From Clostridia bacterium (lineage in GTDB: Bacteria > Bacillota > Clostridia > Lachnospirales > Cellulosilyticaceae), in assembly GCA_029256345.1 (NCBI GenBank), contig JAQSYC010000032.1:1-11816 (forward strand): a stretch of DNA of 11,816 nucleotides, read 5' to 3'. Both the position numbers and the translations under genes were made by a program. How positions within the stretch are numbered: the first letter of the stretch is position 1; each line of letters opens with the position of its first letter. The notes beneath the pieces were generated by a model. It did no database searches, had not been told where the DNA came from, and was given only the letters and a program-made list of their open reading frames with translations. Shown here piece after piece: positions 1 through 7,379 of the stretch.

Positions 1-2351
1 GCCAATATTTCCGGAATTTCTCTTTTTCTATTAAACAACGTTTCTACATAGCCATTTTTCATAGCAAAATCAATCACGTTATCTAAATAAATCTTTACAC
101 TTGGATATTTTTCAAAGTAACCATCTATATATTTTTGAGCCTCTTTTTGAGTAATTTTTAAATCATCTGATAATGAAAATGCACCAATACCATAAACAAT
201 CCCAAAGTTAACAGCTTTGGCATTGCTCCGCTGCAAAGCTGTTACCTCTTCAAATGGCATATGAAATACTTGAGAAGCCGTTAGCGTATGGATATCCATA
301 TCATTTTTAAATGCCTCAATTAACGTTTGATCCCCTGCCATATGGGCCAAAACCCTAAGTTCAATCTGAGAATAGTCCCCATCTAAAAAGATATACTCTT
401 CAGATGATGGTATAAACATTTTTCTTATTTTTTTCCCCATTTCAAACTTCACTGGAATATTTTGAAGATTTGGCTCAGTACTGCTTAATCGTCCTGTTGC
501 TGTGATGGTTTGATTAAACGTAGAGTGAATCTTATGATCTTCTCCAAGTACATTAACAAGTCCGTCTACATAGGTAGATTTTAATTTAATATATTGCCTA
601 TACTCAAGGATTTTTTGCACAACCGGATAGTCTTGTTTCAGTTTTTCCAGAACTTCCGCTGCAGTAGAATACCCTGTTTTAGTCTTTTTAGCAGAAGGTA
701 ACCCCATTTTCTCAAACAATACAACACCTAATTGTTTAGGAGAATTGATATTAAAGGTTTCACCCACCACCTCGTAAATCTCTGTACTCACAAGGTCAAT
801 AAGACGCTGTAATTCATTACCGTATTCCTTTAAGCTTTCAAGGTCCACCTTAATCCCTGCTTGCTCCATATGAAAAAGCACTTCTATAAGAGGCATTTCT
901 ATTTCGTAAAAAAGTCCATCCATTTTGGACTCTTTTAGTTTCTCATTCATGATTTCACTAGCTTTTTTGACAATAAGTGCCCTGTTACACAAATTGCTTA
1001 TACGGACTTCTTTTTCTAATTGCTGCCATTTTTTTTGTGCTTTTCCTTTACCTAATAACATTTCAAGCGAATCAGTGGGGATGCTGATATCCTCTAAAAA
1101 GACTTCTTGTATTTCTGAAAGATCATATGTTTTATTTGTAGGATGGAGAAGGTAAGCACTGATAAAAGTATCAAAAACAACACCCTCCACAGAGATATTA
1201 AAAGGATAAAGCTGGTGTCTAAGCAATTTGCTGTCATGAATGATTTTTTTATATTCGGAATGACTAAAAAAATCTTGAATCCTCTTCATGGCATGTGCAT
1301 CTGCAGTATTTACTTCTAAATAACCTACCTCGGTGGTTCTATAAAAAGCTATACCTAAATGACTCTCTTCAATATAATAATCTATACCTACCTCTTCACT
1401 TTTGGCACTTTCCAAAAACAAATCAAAGGCCTCTAGGTTCCACTCTATACCTTTAATGGCGCTTTCTTCTGGAATCCGAACTGCTCTTGGCAATTTGTTT
1501 AAGAGTGACTTAAATTCCAGGTCTCTAAGAAGGCCATAAGCTTCTTCACTTAATAGTAACTCATATTTAAAATCATCCCATTCATATAAAAGTGGTACAT
1601 CACACACAATGGTTGCAAGCATTTTGCTGTCTCTTGCGTCCTGTTCATAGAGCTGCAGATTCTCTTTCAACTTTTTTTGCTTAATATCTTCTGTATGCTC
1701 TAGAAGATTTTCAATGCTTCCATATTCTTGAATGAGTTTAACAGCTGTTTTTTCACCTATTCCTGGTACACCCTTAATATTGTCTGAAGGATCTCCCATA
1801 AGACCTTTTACGTCTACAAACTGAAGAGGGGTTACCCCATAAGTATCTATCACCGTCTGCGAAAAGAAACTCTCAATCTCTGTACCCGTTTTTTTAGTTC
1901 TTGGTATTTTTATCTCTATATTTTCTGAAGTGACTTGAAATAAATCCCTATCTCCAGATACGACACATACTTGCATGCCCTTAGCTTCTGCTTCTTTAGC
2001 AAGGGTCCCAAGTACATCATCCGCCTCATATCCTTCTTTCTCAATCACATAAATATCTAATGTTTTCAAAACCTTTTTCAGAAGGGGCATTTGAGTTCTT
2101 AATTCATCGGGCATTCCCTTTCTATTCCCCTTATAGTCCTTAGAAAATTTGTGCCTGAAGGTAGGTGCGCTTAAATCAAAGGTTACTCCTAAAAGATTGG
2201 GTTTTTCTTTTTCTATCATACTAAACATAATATTTAAAAAACCATAAATGGCATTTGTATAAATACCCTCTTTATTAGTCAGAAGCGGAACCCCATAAAA
2301 AGCTCTGTTTGCTATGCTGTGTCCATCAAATAAAAGTAATTTTTGTTTCAT
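1..2351 (-). CDS. polA: DNA polymerase I, 3'-truncated by window edge
   Basis: Family A DNA polymerase that fills gaps and removes RNA primers in replication and excision repair. The first 783 codons are in the window; the family is usually about 880 residues, so roughly the last 100, including polymerase motif C, lie outside. Seen: an N-terminal 5'-nuclease domain (residues 1 to about 290) with acidic metal-site motifs LLLFDGHS (D9), EADD (109-112), SGDRDLF (133-139) and GDPSDN (186-191), then a helix-hairpin-helix. The middle 3'-5' exonuclease-like domain (about 300-480) has lost the DxE motif: the equivalent stretch reads GIDYYIEE near residue 324, so proofreading is inferred absent, as in Bacillus PolA. 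The polymerase domain carries motif A DYSQIELR (catalytic D659) and motif B with R709, K713, F717 and Y720 in RxxxKxxxFxxxYG. The ATG at 2351 has GAGGTG 4 nt upstream and the MKQKLLLFDG start fits the family. It follows the recO terminator and has its own promoter candidate. Confidence 0.97.
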   Translation of the reverse strand, partial: MKQKLLLFDGHSIANRAFYGVPLLTNKEGIYTNAIYGFLNIMFSMIEKEKPNLLGVTFDLSAPTFRHKFSKDYKGNRKGMPDELRTQMPLLKKVLKTLDIYVIEKEGYEADDVLGTLAKEAEAKGMQVCVVSGDRDLFQVTSENIEIKIPRTKKTGTEIESFFSQTVIDTYGVTPLQFVDVKGLMGDPSDNIKGVPGIGEKTAVKLIQEYGSIENLLEHTEDIKQKKLKENLQLYEQDARDSKMLATIVCDVPLLYEWDDFKYELLLSEEAYGLLRDLEFKSLLNKLPRAVRIPEESAIKGIEWNLEAFDLFLESAKSEEVGIDYYIEESHLGIAFYRTTEVGYLEVNTADAHAMKRIQDFFSHSEYKKIIHDSKLLRHQLYPFNISVEGVVFDTFISAYLLHPTNKTYDLSEIQEVFLEDISIPTDSLEMLLGKGKAQKKWQQLEKEVRISNLCNRALIVKKASEIMNEKLKESKMDGLFYEIEMPLIEVLFHMEQAGIKVDLESLKEYGNELQRLIDLVSTEIYEVVGETFNINSPKQLGVVLFEKMGLPSAKKTKTGYSTAAEVLEKLKQDYPVVQKILEYRQYIKLKSTYVDGLVNVLGEDHKIHSTFNQTITATGRLSSTEPNLQNIPVKFEMGKKIRKMFIPSSEEYIFLDGDYSQIELRVLAHMAGDQTLIEAFKNDMDIHTLTASQVFHMPFEEVTALQRSNAKAVNFGIVYGIGAFSLSDDLKITQKEAQKYIDGYFEKYPSVKIYLDNVIDFAMKNGYVETLFNRKREIPEIL

Positions 2352-2407
2352 ATAGCACCTCGTAAATAAATTTTAAGATAGCCTATAGCTTATTTCCATA
2401 TTATCTC

Positions 2408-2416
2408 ATTATAGCA
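2408..2416 (-). promoter_or_regulatory. Extended -10 promoter candidate for polA
   Basis: On the minus strand TGCTATAAT matches an extended -10 (TGnTATAAT) exactly. The -35 region about 17-18 nt upstream is only a weak TTATTA-like match, which an extended -10 can tolerate. Transcription would start near 2401, giving a 5' leader of about 50 nt before the ATG at 2351. It lies between the recO terminator and polA, where a separate promoter is expected. Inferred from motif and position only. Confidence 0.6.
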
Positions 2417-2460
2417 TATTTATAATACGTTTAATAATCATTTTTATAAAAGCCTATTCA

Positions 2461-2499
2461 TAACAAAAGCAAGCAGTCTTTCTCTGCTTGCTTTTGTTA
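2461..2499 (-). terminator. Rho-independent terminator after recO
   Basis: Perfect inverted repeat with 16-bp arms (2461-2476 and 2484-2499) and a 7-nt loop, beginning 2 nt after the recO stop codon. On the minus strand the 3' arm ends in TTTTGTTA and the 5' arm is A-rich, so the U-tract is built into the stem; the same symmetry would let it work in both directions. It closes the yqfC-recO operon and separates it from polA. Confidence 0.88.
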
Positions 2500-2501
2500 G
2501 T

Positions 2502-3260
2502 TCATAAGTCTTCTATTTGATCGATAAACTCAGCACTTTTAAATCGTTTGCTTATGTAATAGGCTGTATAGTGGCGACATACCTTTTCCAGTTCCTGTAA
2601 AACAACTGGACTTACATTAAATGCGTATAAACAATTAAAAGAGGTATGAATGATGTATTTCATTGTATAGAGCGTACTATAACTTATTTTTAAGCGTTCT
2701 TTATAAGACATACTGCATTTATTGCACAATATACCCCCCGCTTCACTTCCAAAAAAATACACTGTATTTTCATTTTCTTCCAGTTCTTCATGACACTCTA
2801 CGCATTTTTCCAATTCAGGCATGAATCCAAGTATTGATAAGGCTCTTAATTCAAATATCCCCCGCATAAGCTTCAAGGAGGAGTTCTGACTCATCAAAGA
2901 CTTTAGGGTCACCAAGGTCAGCATGAGTAGTTTTTCCTGCCCCACGCCCTCGTGAGTGACTTCTTGTACAAATTCTGCAATATAACTGGCATAACTTAAC
3001 ACATTGAGATCCTTTCGAATATCATGGAACATGTTAATAATCTCAACATTCATAAGCCGATATGTCGTATGGTAAGATGTGAGGATAAACTCTCCATACA
3101 CAAAAAGCTGAGTACCTGAGGCAAACCCTTTATCATATTTTTTTCCTTTTGGAGCAATGACCTGAATCTTGCCTAATTCTTTGGTAAAGAGAGTGATATA
3201 TTTATCACTCTCTCCTACTATATACTCTCTAATAACCAATGCCTTAGTTTTTATAATCAC
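2502..3260 (-). CDS. recO: DNA repair protein RecO
   Basis: Recombination mediator that, with RecR, loads RecA onto SSB-coated single-stranded DNA at gaps and breaks. The 252-residue length is typical. Seen: an N-terminal OB-fold region (about 1-80, starting IIKTKALVIREY) and a helical C-terminal part with a four-cysteine zinc site, CVEC at 153-156 and CNKC at 179-182, as in many Firmicute RecO proteins. The start is a GTG at 3260; the next in-frame ATG is at residue 69 and would remove the OB fold. There is no strong Shine-Dalgarno, only GGGTTGAG overlapping the end of yqzL, and the gene begins 7 nt after the yqzL stop, so translation is probably coupled to yqzL. It is the last gene of the operon, followed at once by a terminator. 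Confidence 0.95.
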   Translation of the reverse strand: MIIKTKALVIREYIVGESDKYITLFTKELGKIQVIAPKGKKYDKGFASGTQLFVYGEFILTSYHTTYRLMNVEIINMFHDIRKDLNVLSYASYIAEFVQEVTHEGVGQEKLLMLTLVTLKSLMSQNSSLKLMRGIFELRALSILGFMPELEKCVECHEELEENENTVYFFGSEAGGILCNKCSMSYKERLKISYSTLYTMKYIIHTSFNCLYAFNVSPVVLQELEKVCRHYTAYYISKRFKSAEFIDQIEDL

Positions 3261-3267
3261 GATTTAC

Positions 3268-3405
3268 TCAACCCACTTCGTCAGTATTCATTAGGCTCTG
3301 CAAGGACCCAAGCTTATCATTGTACTCATTTTCATAGTCTTTAAAACCCAAATACATCGTTATATCACCGGTTGTTTCAAAATAACGCCATAATTGTTGT
3401 AGCAT
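3268..3405 (-). CDS. yqzL: YqzL-like small protein between era and recO
   Basis: A 45-codon ORF, beginning MLQQLWRYFETTGDI and ending NTDEVG, preceded by AGGGGGT about 6 nt from its ATG, the strongest ribosome binding site in this gap. B. subtilis has the small uncharacterised gene yqzL (about 47 codons) in exactly this position, and the pattern of an aromatic N-terminus, TG(D/N)I, then YLxFK fits my memory of that family. Function is unknown. The product is acidic, rich in Tyr and Glu in the middle, with no signal peptide or membrane segment. Its stop lies 7 nt before the recO GTG, suggesting that its translation helps recO initiation. The call rests on position, RBS and partial sequence resemblance. 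Confidence 0.82.
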   Translation of the reverse strand: MLQQLWRYFETTGDITMYLGFKDYENEYNDKLGSLQSLMNTDEVG

Positions 3406-3472
3406 CTTTTTACCCCCTAATGGATGTCTTTAACTATAAGTTGTGCAAATTTACAGTTACTATGCTACAAAA

Positions 3473-3500
3473 ATAATACCATTTCAAAACACCTTGACAA
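3473..3500 (-). promoter_or_regulatory. Candidate internal promoter for yqzL-recO
   Basis: Just after the era stop, the minus strand reads TTGTCA (3500-3495), a 16-nt spacer, then TATTAT (3478-3473) preceded by TGG, giving an extended -10. Against the sigma-A consensus this is 5/6 at both -35 and -10. Transcription would start near 3466, leaving about 60 nt before the yqzL ATG. This is the largest gap in the operon (3406-3505), consistent with a second promoter that lets yqzL-recO be expressed apart from era. Confidence 0.55.
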
Positions 3501-3505
3501 ATGAA

Positions 3506-4414
3506 TTAATCCATATCTCTTCCATTATAGCCATAATTCTTAAGCAAAAAGTCACTGTCTCTCCAATTTTTCTTAATCTTGACCCATAAATTGAGATAGA
3601 TTCGTGAACCCAGAAGTCTTTCGATATCATATCTTGCCTTTGAACCAATATCTTTGATCATTTGCCCTTGCTTACCTATGATAATCCTTTTATGTGAATC
3701 TCTTTCACATACAATAGTTGCCTCAATATCCACGATTTCCCCGCCCTCACGCTTAGCCATACTTTCTATTTCTACTGCAATACCATGAGGAATTTCTTTA
3801 TCCAATAAATGAAGAGCTTTTTCTCTGATGATTTCTGCTACTAACTGTCTTTCAGGCTGATCCGTAACCATATCCTCTGGGAAAAATCTAGGTCCCTCTA
3901 TTAAATAATTTGGAAGGCACTCCATCAGCGCTTCTACATTGGTCCCTTCATAAGCAGATAGTGGGATAATTTCTGCAAAATCATAAACTTTCCTATACAT
4001 ATCTATTGTTTTAAGCACTTGTTCTCTAGAAACACTATCTATCTTATTGATACATAAAAAAACCGGCGTGTTAATAAATTTTAACCGTTCTATAATCTCA
4101 TGATCTAATTTACCTATAAGCGGCTCGGAATCTACTAAATAAAATATGGCATCTACCTCATTCAAAGTCGTAGTTGCTGCTTTAACCATATATTCTCCTA
4201 ATTTATTTTTAGGGGTATGGATACCCGGAGTATCAATAAATATAGCTTGAAACTTTTCTGTGGTCAGTATCGTCTGTATACGATTTCTGGTGGTTTGAGG
4301 CTTATTGGACATAATGGCTATCTTTTCACCTATAAGTCTGTTCATAAGCGTTGATTTTCCTACATTGGGTCTTCCTATAATGGATACAAACCCGGATTTA
4401 AACTGTTCTTTCAT
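3506..4414 (-). CDS. era: Ribosome-maturation GTPase Era
   Basis: Essential-type GTPase that binds the 3' end of 16S rRNA and takes part in 30S subunit maturation. At 302 residues it has normal length and full architecture. G-domain motifs seen: G1 GRPNVGKS (14-21), G2 threonines TT (41-42), G3 DTPGIH (61-66), G4 NKID (123-126) and G5 SAYEG (153-157). The C-terminal KH RNA-binding domain contains IIIGKQGQMIKDIG (244-257), the GxxG-type loop. The ATG at 4414 is preceded by AGAGGAGG at about 7 nt. It starts 25 nt after the cdd stop in the conserved cdd-era order. Nothing unusual in the sequence. Confidence 0.98.
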   Translation of the reverse strand: MKEQFKSGFVSIIGRPNVGKSTLMNRLIGEKIAIMSNKPQTTRNRIQTILTTEKFQAIFIDTPGIHTPKNKLGEYMVKAATTTLNEVDAIFYLVDSEPLIGKLDHEIIERLKFINTPVFLCINKIDSVSREQVLKTIDMYRKVYDFAEIIPLSAYEGTNVEALMECLPNYLIEGPRFFPEDMVTDQPERQLVAEIIREKALHLLDKEIPHGIAVEIESMAKREGGEIVDIEATIVCERDSHKRIIIGKQGQMIKDIGSKARYDIERLLGSRIYLNLWVKIKKNWRDSDFLLKNYGYNGRDMD

Positions 4415-4439
4415 GTGTTGCCTCCTCTAATACGCTTTT

Positions 4440-4841
4440 CTAGTCGCTAATTAAGTTTTCTTTTGTAAAGGAATAAGGGTAAATATCACTTAATGGAATG
4501 ACCTTAATTTCTCCTTCATTATTTTCAAAAATCAAATTACCTTCTTTCATAAATTCTGAAATCACTTGTCTACAGATGCCGCAGGGATAAGTAAATTCCC
4601 CTGAGCTGCTGACCACTGCGATTGCTGAAATTTCTTTTTCGCCTTCGGACACTGCTTTAAATAACGCTGTTCTTTCTGCACAATTAGTTGCTCCGTATGC
4701 AGCGTTTTCAATATTACATCCGGTGTAAACTTTTCCACTTTTCGTAAGTACCGCAGCACCTACATTAAAGTTGGAATACGGGGTGTAGGCATAGGCCATC
4801 GCCGCCTTTGCCTGAGTTAAAAGCTCTTTATACTGCTCCAT
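4440..4841 (-). CDS. cdd: Cytidine deaminase
   Basis: Zinc enzyme of pyrimidine salvage that deaminates cytidine and deoxycytidine to uridine and deoxyuridine in the cytoplasm. The 133-residue length matches the small homotetrameric class found in Gram-positives. Seen: substrate-side motif YTPYSNFNVGAAV (19-31), catalytic CAE (C54, E56) and PCGIC (C87 and C90), so zinc is held by three cysteines rather than the His-Cys-Cys of the E. coli class. The ATG at 4841 is preceded by an AAGGA element overlapping the ybeY stop region; the two genes are 13 nt apart. It sits between ybeY and era; in B. subtilis dgkA lies between ybeY and cdd, but here there is no room for it. Confidence 0.97.
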   Translation of the reverse strand: MEQYKELLTQAKAAMAYAYTPYSNFNVGAAVLTKSGKVYTGCNIENAAYGATNCAERTALFKAVSEGEKEISAIAVVSSSGEFTYPCGICRQVISEFMKEGNLIFENNEGEIKVIPLSDIYPYSFTKENLISD

Positions 4842-4854
4842 GGCTTCTCATCCT

Positions 4855-5370
4855 TTATCTCACTATATTTAATACTTGAAGTATCTGGTCCTGCTTTTCA
4901 AACATCATTTTTTCATCTGCTTCATTCATATGATCATACCCCAACAAGTGAAACATACTGTGGGCAATCAAAAAACATATCTCCCGCTTAAGAGTATGCC
5001 CATATTCCGCTGCTTGCTCTATGGCTTTCTCATAGCACAAAATAATATCTCCCAGCATGATAGGATTTCCTCTTACATCCTCCCATATGATTTGACCATT
5101 GCTTTCTGGCTCTATCTGAGGGAAAGATAAAACATCTGTATCCTTGTCTATCCCCCTATACTCCTTATTAATAGATTTGATTTCAGCCTTATCCACAACT
5201 GTCAGACTGATCTCTGTGTCACTCTTGACACCTTCTATTTCTAAGCATTTCTCCATGACCTCATAGGCCTTTTCTAAAATATCCTGATGCGGTACAAAAA
5301 AATCTTCTTCATCTTCTAAATAAATCTGCACTTTATTTGCCATCCTTTTCTGGGTATTGTATCCTTTCAT
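4855..5370 (-). CDS. ybeY: Endoribonuclease YbeY (rRNA maturation factor)
   Basis: Single-strand endoribonuclease of the UPF0054 family, involved in 16S rRNA 3'-end processing and 70S ribosome quality control. Seen: the zinc motif H-x3-H-x5-H in HSMFHLLGYDH (H137, H141, H147), and conserved upstream blocks TDVLSFP (78-84) and MLGDI (105-109). The family usually has G after the first His, here S. The ATG at 5370 is chosen because GAAGGG stands 8 nt upstream; it overlaps the end of pgpH by 38 nt. An internal ATG at 5343 (residue 10, MANKVQIYLED) fits homologue N-termini better and gives 162 residues with an 11-nt overlap, but its AAAAGG is directly adjacent to the codon. Start uncertain, identity firm. 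Confidence 0.95.
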   Translation of the reverse strand: MKGYNTQKRMANKVQIYLEDEEDFFVPHQDILEKAYEVMEKCLEIEGVKSDTEISLTVVDKAEIKSINKEYRGIDKDTDVLSFPQIEPESNGQIIWEDVRGNPIMLGDIILCYEKAIEQAAEYGHTLKREICFLIAHSMFHLLGYDHMNEADEKMMFEKQDQILQVLNIVR

Positions 5371-7360
5371 GATAGATGCCCTTCAACATTTTACTAAAAG
5401 AAGCAATGATTTTGTCAATATCTGAAATATACAGTTCACACTCATCAAGCTGTCCCTCTTCTAGCTTTTGTTTAACCATCTTTCTGACAAGCTGTTCAAT
5501 AGTTAAGTCTACGCCTACCTTATCCTGCATTGAACGGGTTGTTGCCTCAGCCACATCGGCAAGCATCACAAGCGCCGCTTCTTTCGTCTTAGGCTTAGGA
5601 CCTTCATATCTAAATTGTTCTTCTTTTACAAAAGAACCTTTTTGTTCTTTTGCTTTCATATAAAAATACTGCATGACGCTTGTCCCATGATGCTGTTTGA
5701 TCATATCTTTAATATAGACAGGCAGATTATATTCTCTTGCTAAACTCACACCTGTTGTAACATGGGAACATATGATTTGACAGCTCTTTTGAGGGTCCAT
5801 TGTATCATGGGGATTATCAAGGGTTTGATTTTCCTTAAAGTAATTGCTGCAAGTAATCTTACCGATATCATGATAATATCCCCCTACTCTAGCAAGCAAC
5901 GGATTAGCCCCTATAGCATCTGCCGCTGTCTCAGCTAAATTAGCTACAAGTAAGCTATGATAATAGGTACCGGTTGCCTCTAGGAGCAGTCTTTTTAAGA
6001 TGGGCTGATTAGGATTTGTTAATTCAAGCAGCTGCATCGGTGTTACAAAGCCAAAAGCTGATTCTAGCAGCGGTAGAATACCTACTACCAACACCACTGC
6101 CAATATACCTATGATAAAGGCTAACATGGCTTCACCAGCAACAGCAATCGTCATATCTACCCCTACAAATAGCTTTAACGCCAGAAAAGTAATGAGGTGA
6201 ACACCTCCTACAATCAGTGCTGTTGTCATCGTTTTCTTTCGCTCCTGCATATTGCCAACAATTAATATGCTCAGAATGCCTGTTATAACAAAATACAAAA
6301 TAGAAATCATGTCCCCTTTAAATATAACAGAAACAAAAATGACTAATAAAATATGGGTAATAATAGCTATATCGGTTCCAATAAGTAACGCGATAATCAT
6401 CGCCGCAATAGCCAGCGGCAAGTAGACAAAAGGCCTATTTAACATGACTCGTGTCATGATAATCGATAAAATATATAGAATCATAATGAGATTAATCTGT
6501 TTGCGTTGTAAATCTTTTGCTATGTTGATGATTTTCATATATTTGGAAACAAATACGAAGACCAAGATAATAAGCAGTGCAATACCTGAATATTGCTGGT
6601 AAGTGGTGCGTTTATTGGTATCTAAAAAACCTACCTTATCTAAAATAGTATAGGTTTCTTCCGTGATACGGGTCCCCTTTTCTATAATCTTCTCTCCTTG
6701 CAAAATATAGACAGGGTCTACTTTTTCCCGTGCAAGTTTTTTGGCTTCATTGGTTGCAAGCTCGTCCAAAACAACATTGGGTTTGATAACAGCCGCTATA
6801 ATCCCTTCGGACATTTTCTGATGGGTCACACTAAGCTCTGTTGCTTCTAATCTTGCTTTAATTTCTGGGGTTTTATTGAGCGCGTCTGACTGCATGCCTT
6901 CTTCAAAAAACTGCACCGCGATTTGAATACATGTTTCTTTTATCGTACTGAGGTCCTCTTGTGTCACACCTAAAAGCGTTTCATATTCATCTTTATAAAG
7001 TCCAATAGATGATCTGTTTCTTAATACTTCAAGCGGCGTCTTATTTAACCTTTCCGCAATGTCAGTTGTCTGTATGGCCAAAGTATATTCAAAAAGCTGC
7101 TCGATATCTGCTACCGCCTTTTCCTGTACTTGAATATCCACTTTAGAAATCAGCGCAACTTCTCTTTCTGCTAAATCTCTTTTGCGATTTGTTGCCATTT
7201 CATTTTCAACTTGAAAGGGTGCATAAATCGTCTGCGTTGCAATCTGACCTACTTGAAGTGATAGTTTTTTAGTGAAGAAATTACCGGAAGCTACAGCAAA
7301 AAAGGTCACAACTACGGAAAGTATGAGGAACAACCCTCCCCAGTATGCTTTTTTATTCAT
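5333..7360 (-). CDS. pgpH: 7TM-HD domain c-di-AMP phosphodiesterase (PgpH/YqfF)
   Basis: Membrane protein of the 7TMR-HD family; the characterised Listeria PgpH hydrolyses c-di-AMP, a second messenger for osmotic and cell-wall homeostasis. With this start it has 675 residues. Order seen: an N-terminal membrane anchor (about 9-25), a long extracytoplasmic region (about 30-250), seven hydrophobic segments (about 258-431), then a cytoplasmic HD domain with H468, HD 497-498 (YYHDIGK), H533, HH 557-558 and D602, the full metal-ligand set. The ATG at 7360 is chosen because AGAGGGGG lies 9 nt upstream and the protein then begins MNKKAYWGG before its first membrane helix. The reading frame stays open to an ATG at 7432, but that adds 24 basic residues overlapping phoH. 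c-di-AMP as substrate is inferred from family. Confidence 0.94.
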   Translation of the reverse strand: MNKKAYWGGLFLILSVVVTFFAVASGNFFTKKLSLQVGQIATQTIYAPFQVENEMATNRKRDLAEREVALISKVDIQVQEKAVADIEQLFEYTLAIQTTDIAERLNKTPLEVLRNRSSIGLYKDEYETLLGVTQEDLSTIKETCIQIAVQFFEEGMQSDALNKTPEIKARLEATELSVTHQKMSEGIIAAVIKPNVVLDELATNEAKKLAREKVDPVYILQGEKIIEKGTRITEETYTILDKVGFLDTNKRTTYQQYSGIALLIILVFVFVSKYMKIINIAKDLQRKQINLIMILYILSIIMTRVMLNRPFVYLPLAIAAMIIALLIGTDIAIITHILLVIFVSVIFKGDMISILYFVITGILSILIVGNMQERKKTMTTALIVGGVHLITFLALKLFVGVDMTIAVAGEAMLAFIIGILAVVLVVGILPLLESAFGFVTPMQLLELTNPNQPILKRLLLEATGTYYHSLLVANLAETAADAIGANPLLARVGGYYHDIGKITCSNYFKENQTLDNPHDTMDPQKSCQIICSHVTTGVSLAREYNLPVYIKDMIKQHHGTSVMQYFYMKAKEQKGSFVKEEQFRYEGPKPKTKEAALVMLADVAEATTRSMQDKVGVDLTIEQLVRKMVKQKLEEGQLDECELYISDIDKIIASFSKMLKGIYHERIQYPEKDGK
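5379..5384 (-). promoter_or_regulatory. Shine-Dalgarno supporting the upstream ybeY start
   Basis: GAAGGG on the minus strand, inside the last codons of pgpH, 8 nt before the ATG at 5370. It favours that start over the ATG at 5343, whose only purine-rich stretch abuts the codon. It also means that pgpH and ybeY translation are physically linked. Confidence 0.5.
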
Positions 7361-7369
7361 CTTTTGTTT

Positions 7370-7377
7370 CCCCCTCT
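7370..7377 (-). promoter_or_regulatory. Shine-Dalgarno deciding the pgpH start
   Basis: AGAGGGGG on the minus strand, between the phoH stop (7380-7382) and the ATG at 7360 with a 9-nt spacer. It argues for the 675-residue PgpH rather than the extended 699-residue frame, which would begin inside phoH. Confidence 0.75.
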
Positions 7378-7379
7378 GT

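Noticed and set aside
925..1155. Plus-strand ORF of 76 codons
   Set aside because: It lies wholly antisense to polA, has no ribosome binding site I can see and reads as the complement of coding sequence.
2381..2460. Direct repeat ATAGGCT twice (minus strand) around the polA promoter
   Set aside because: Only 7 bp in AT-rich sequence; no symmetry or spacing that suggests an operator.
3431..3459. 8-bp inverted repeat with 13-nt loop in the yqzL leader
   Set aside because: AT-rich with one G-U pair and a large loop; too weak to call a regulatory hairpin.
4562..4759. Minus-strand 65-codon ORF inside cdd
   Set aside because: It overlaps cdd in another frame, while cdd shows every catalytic motif.
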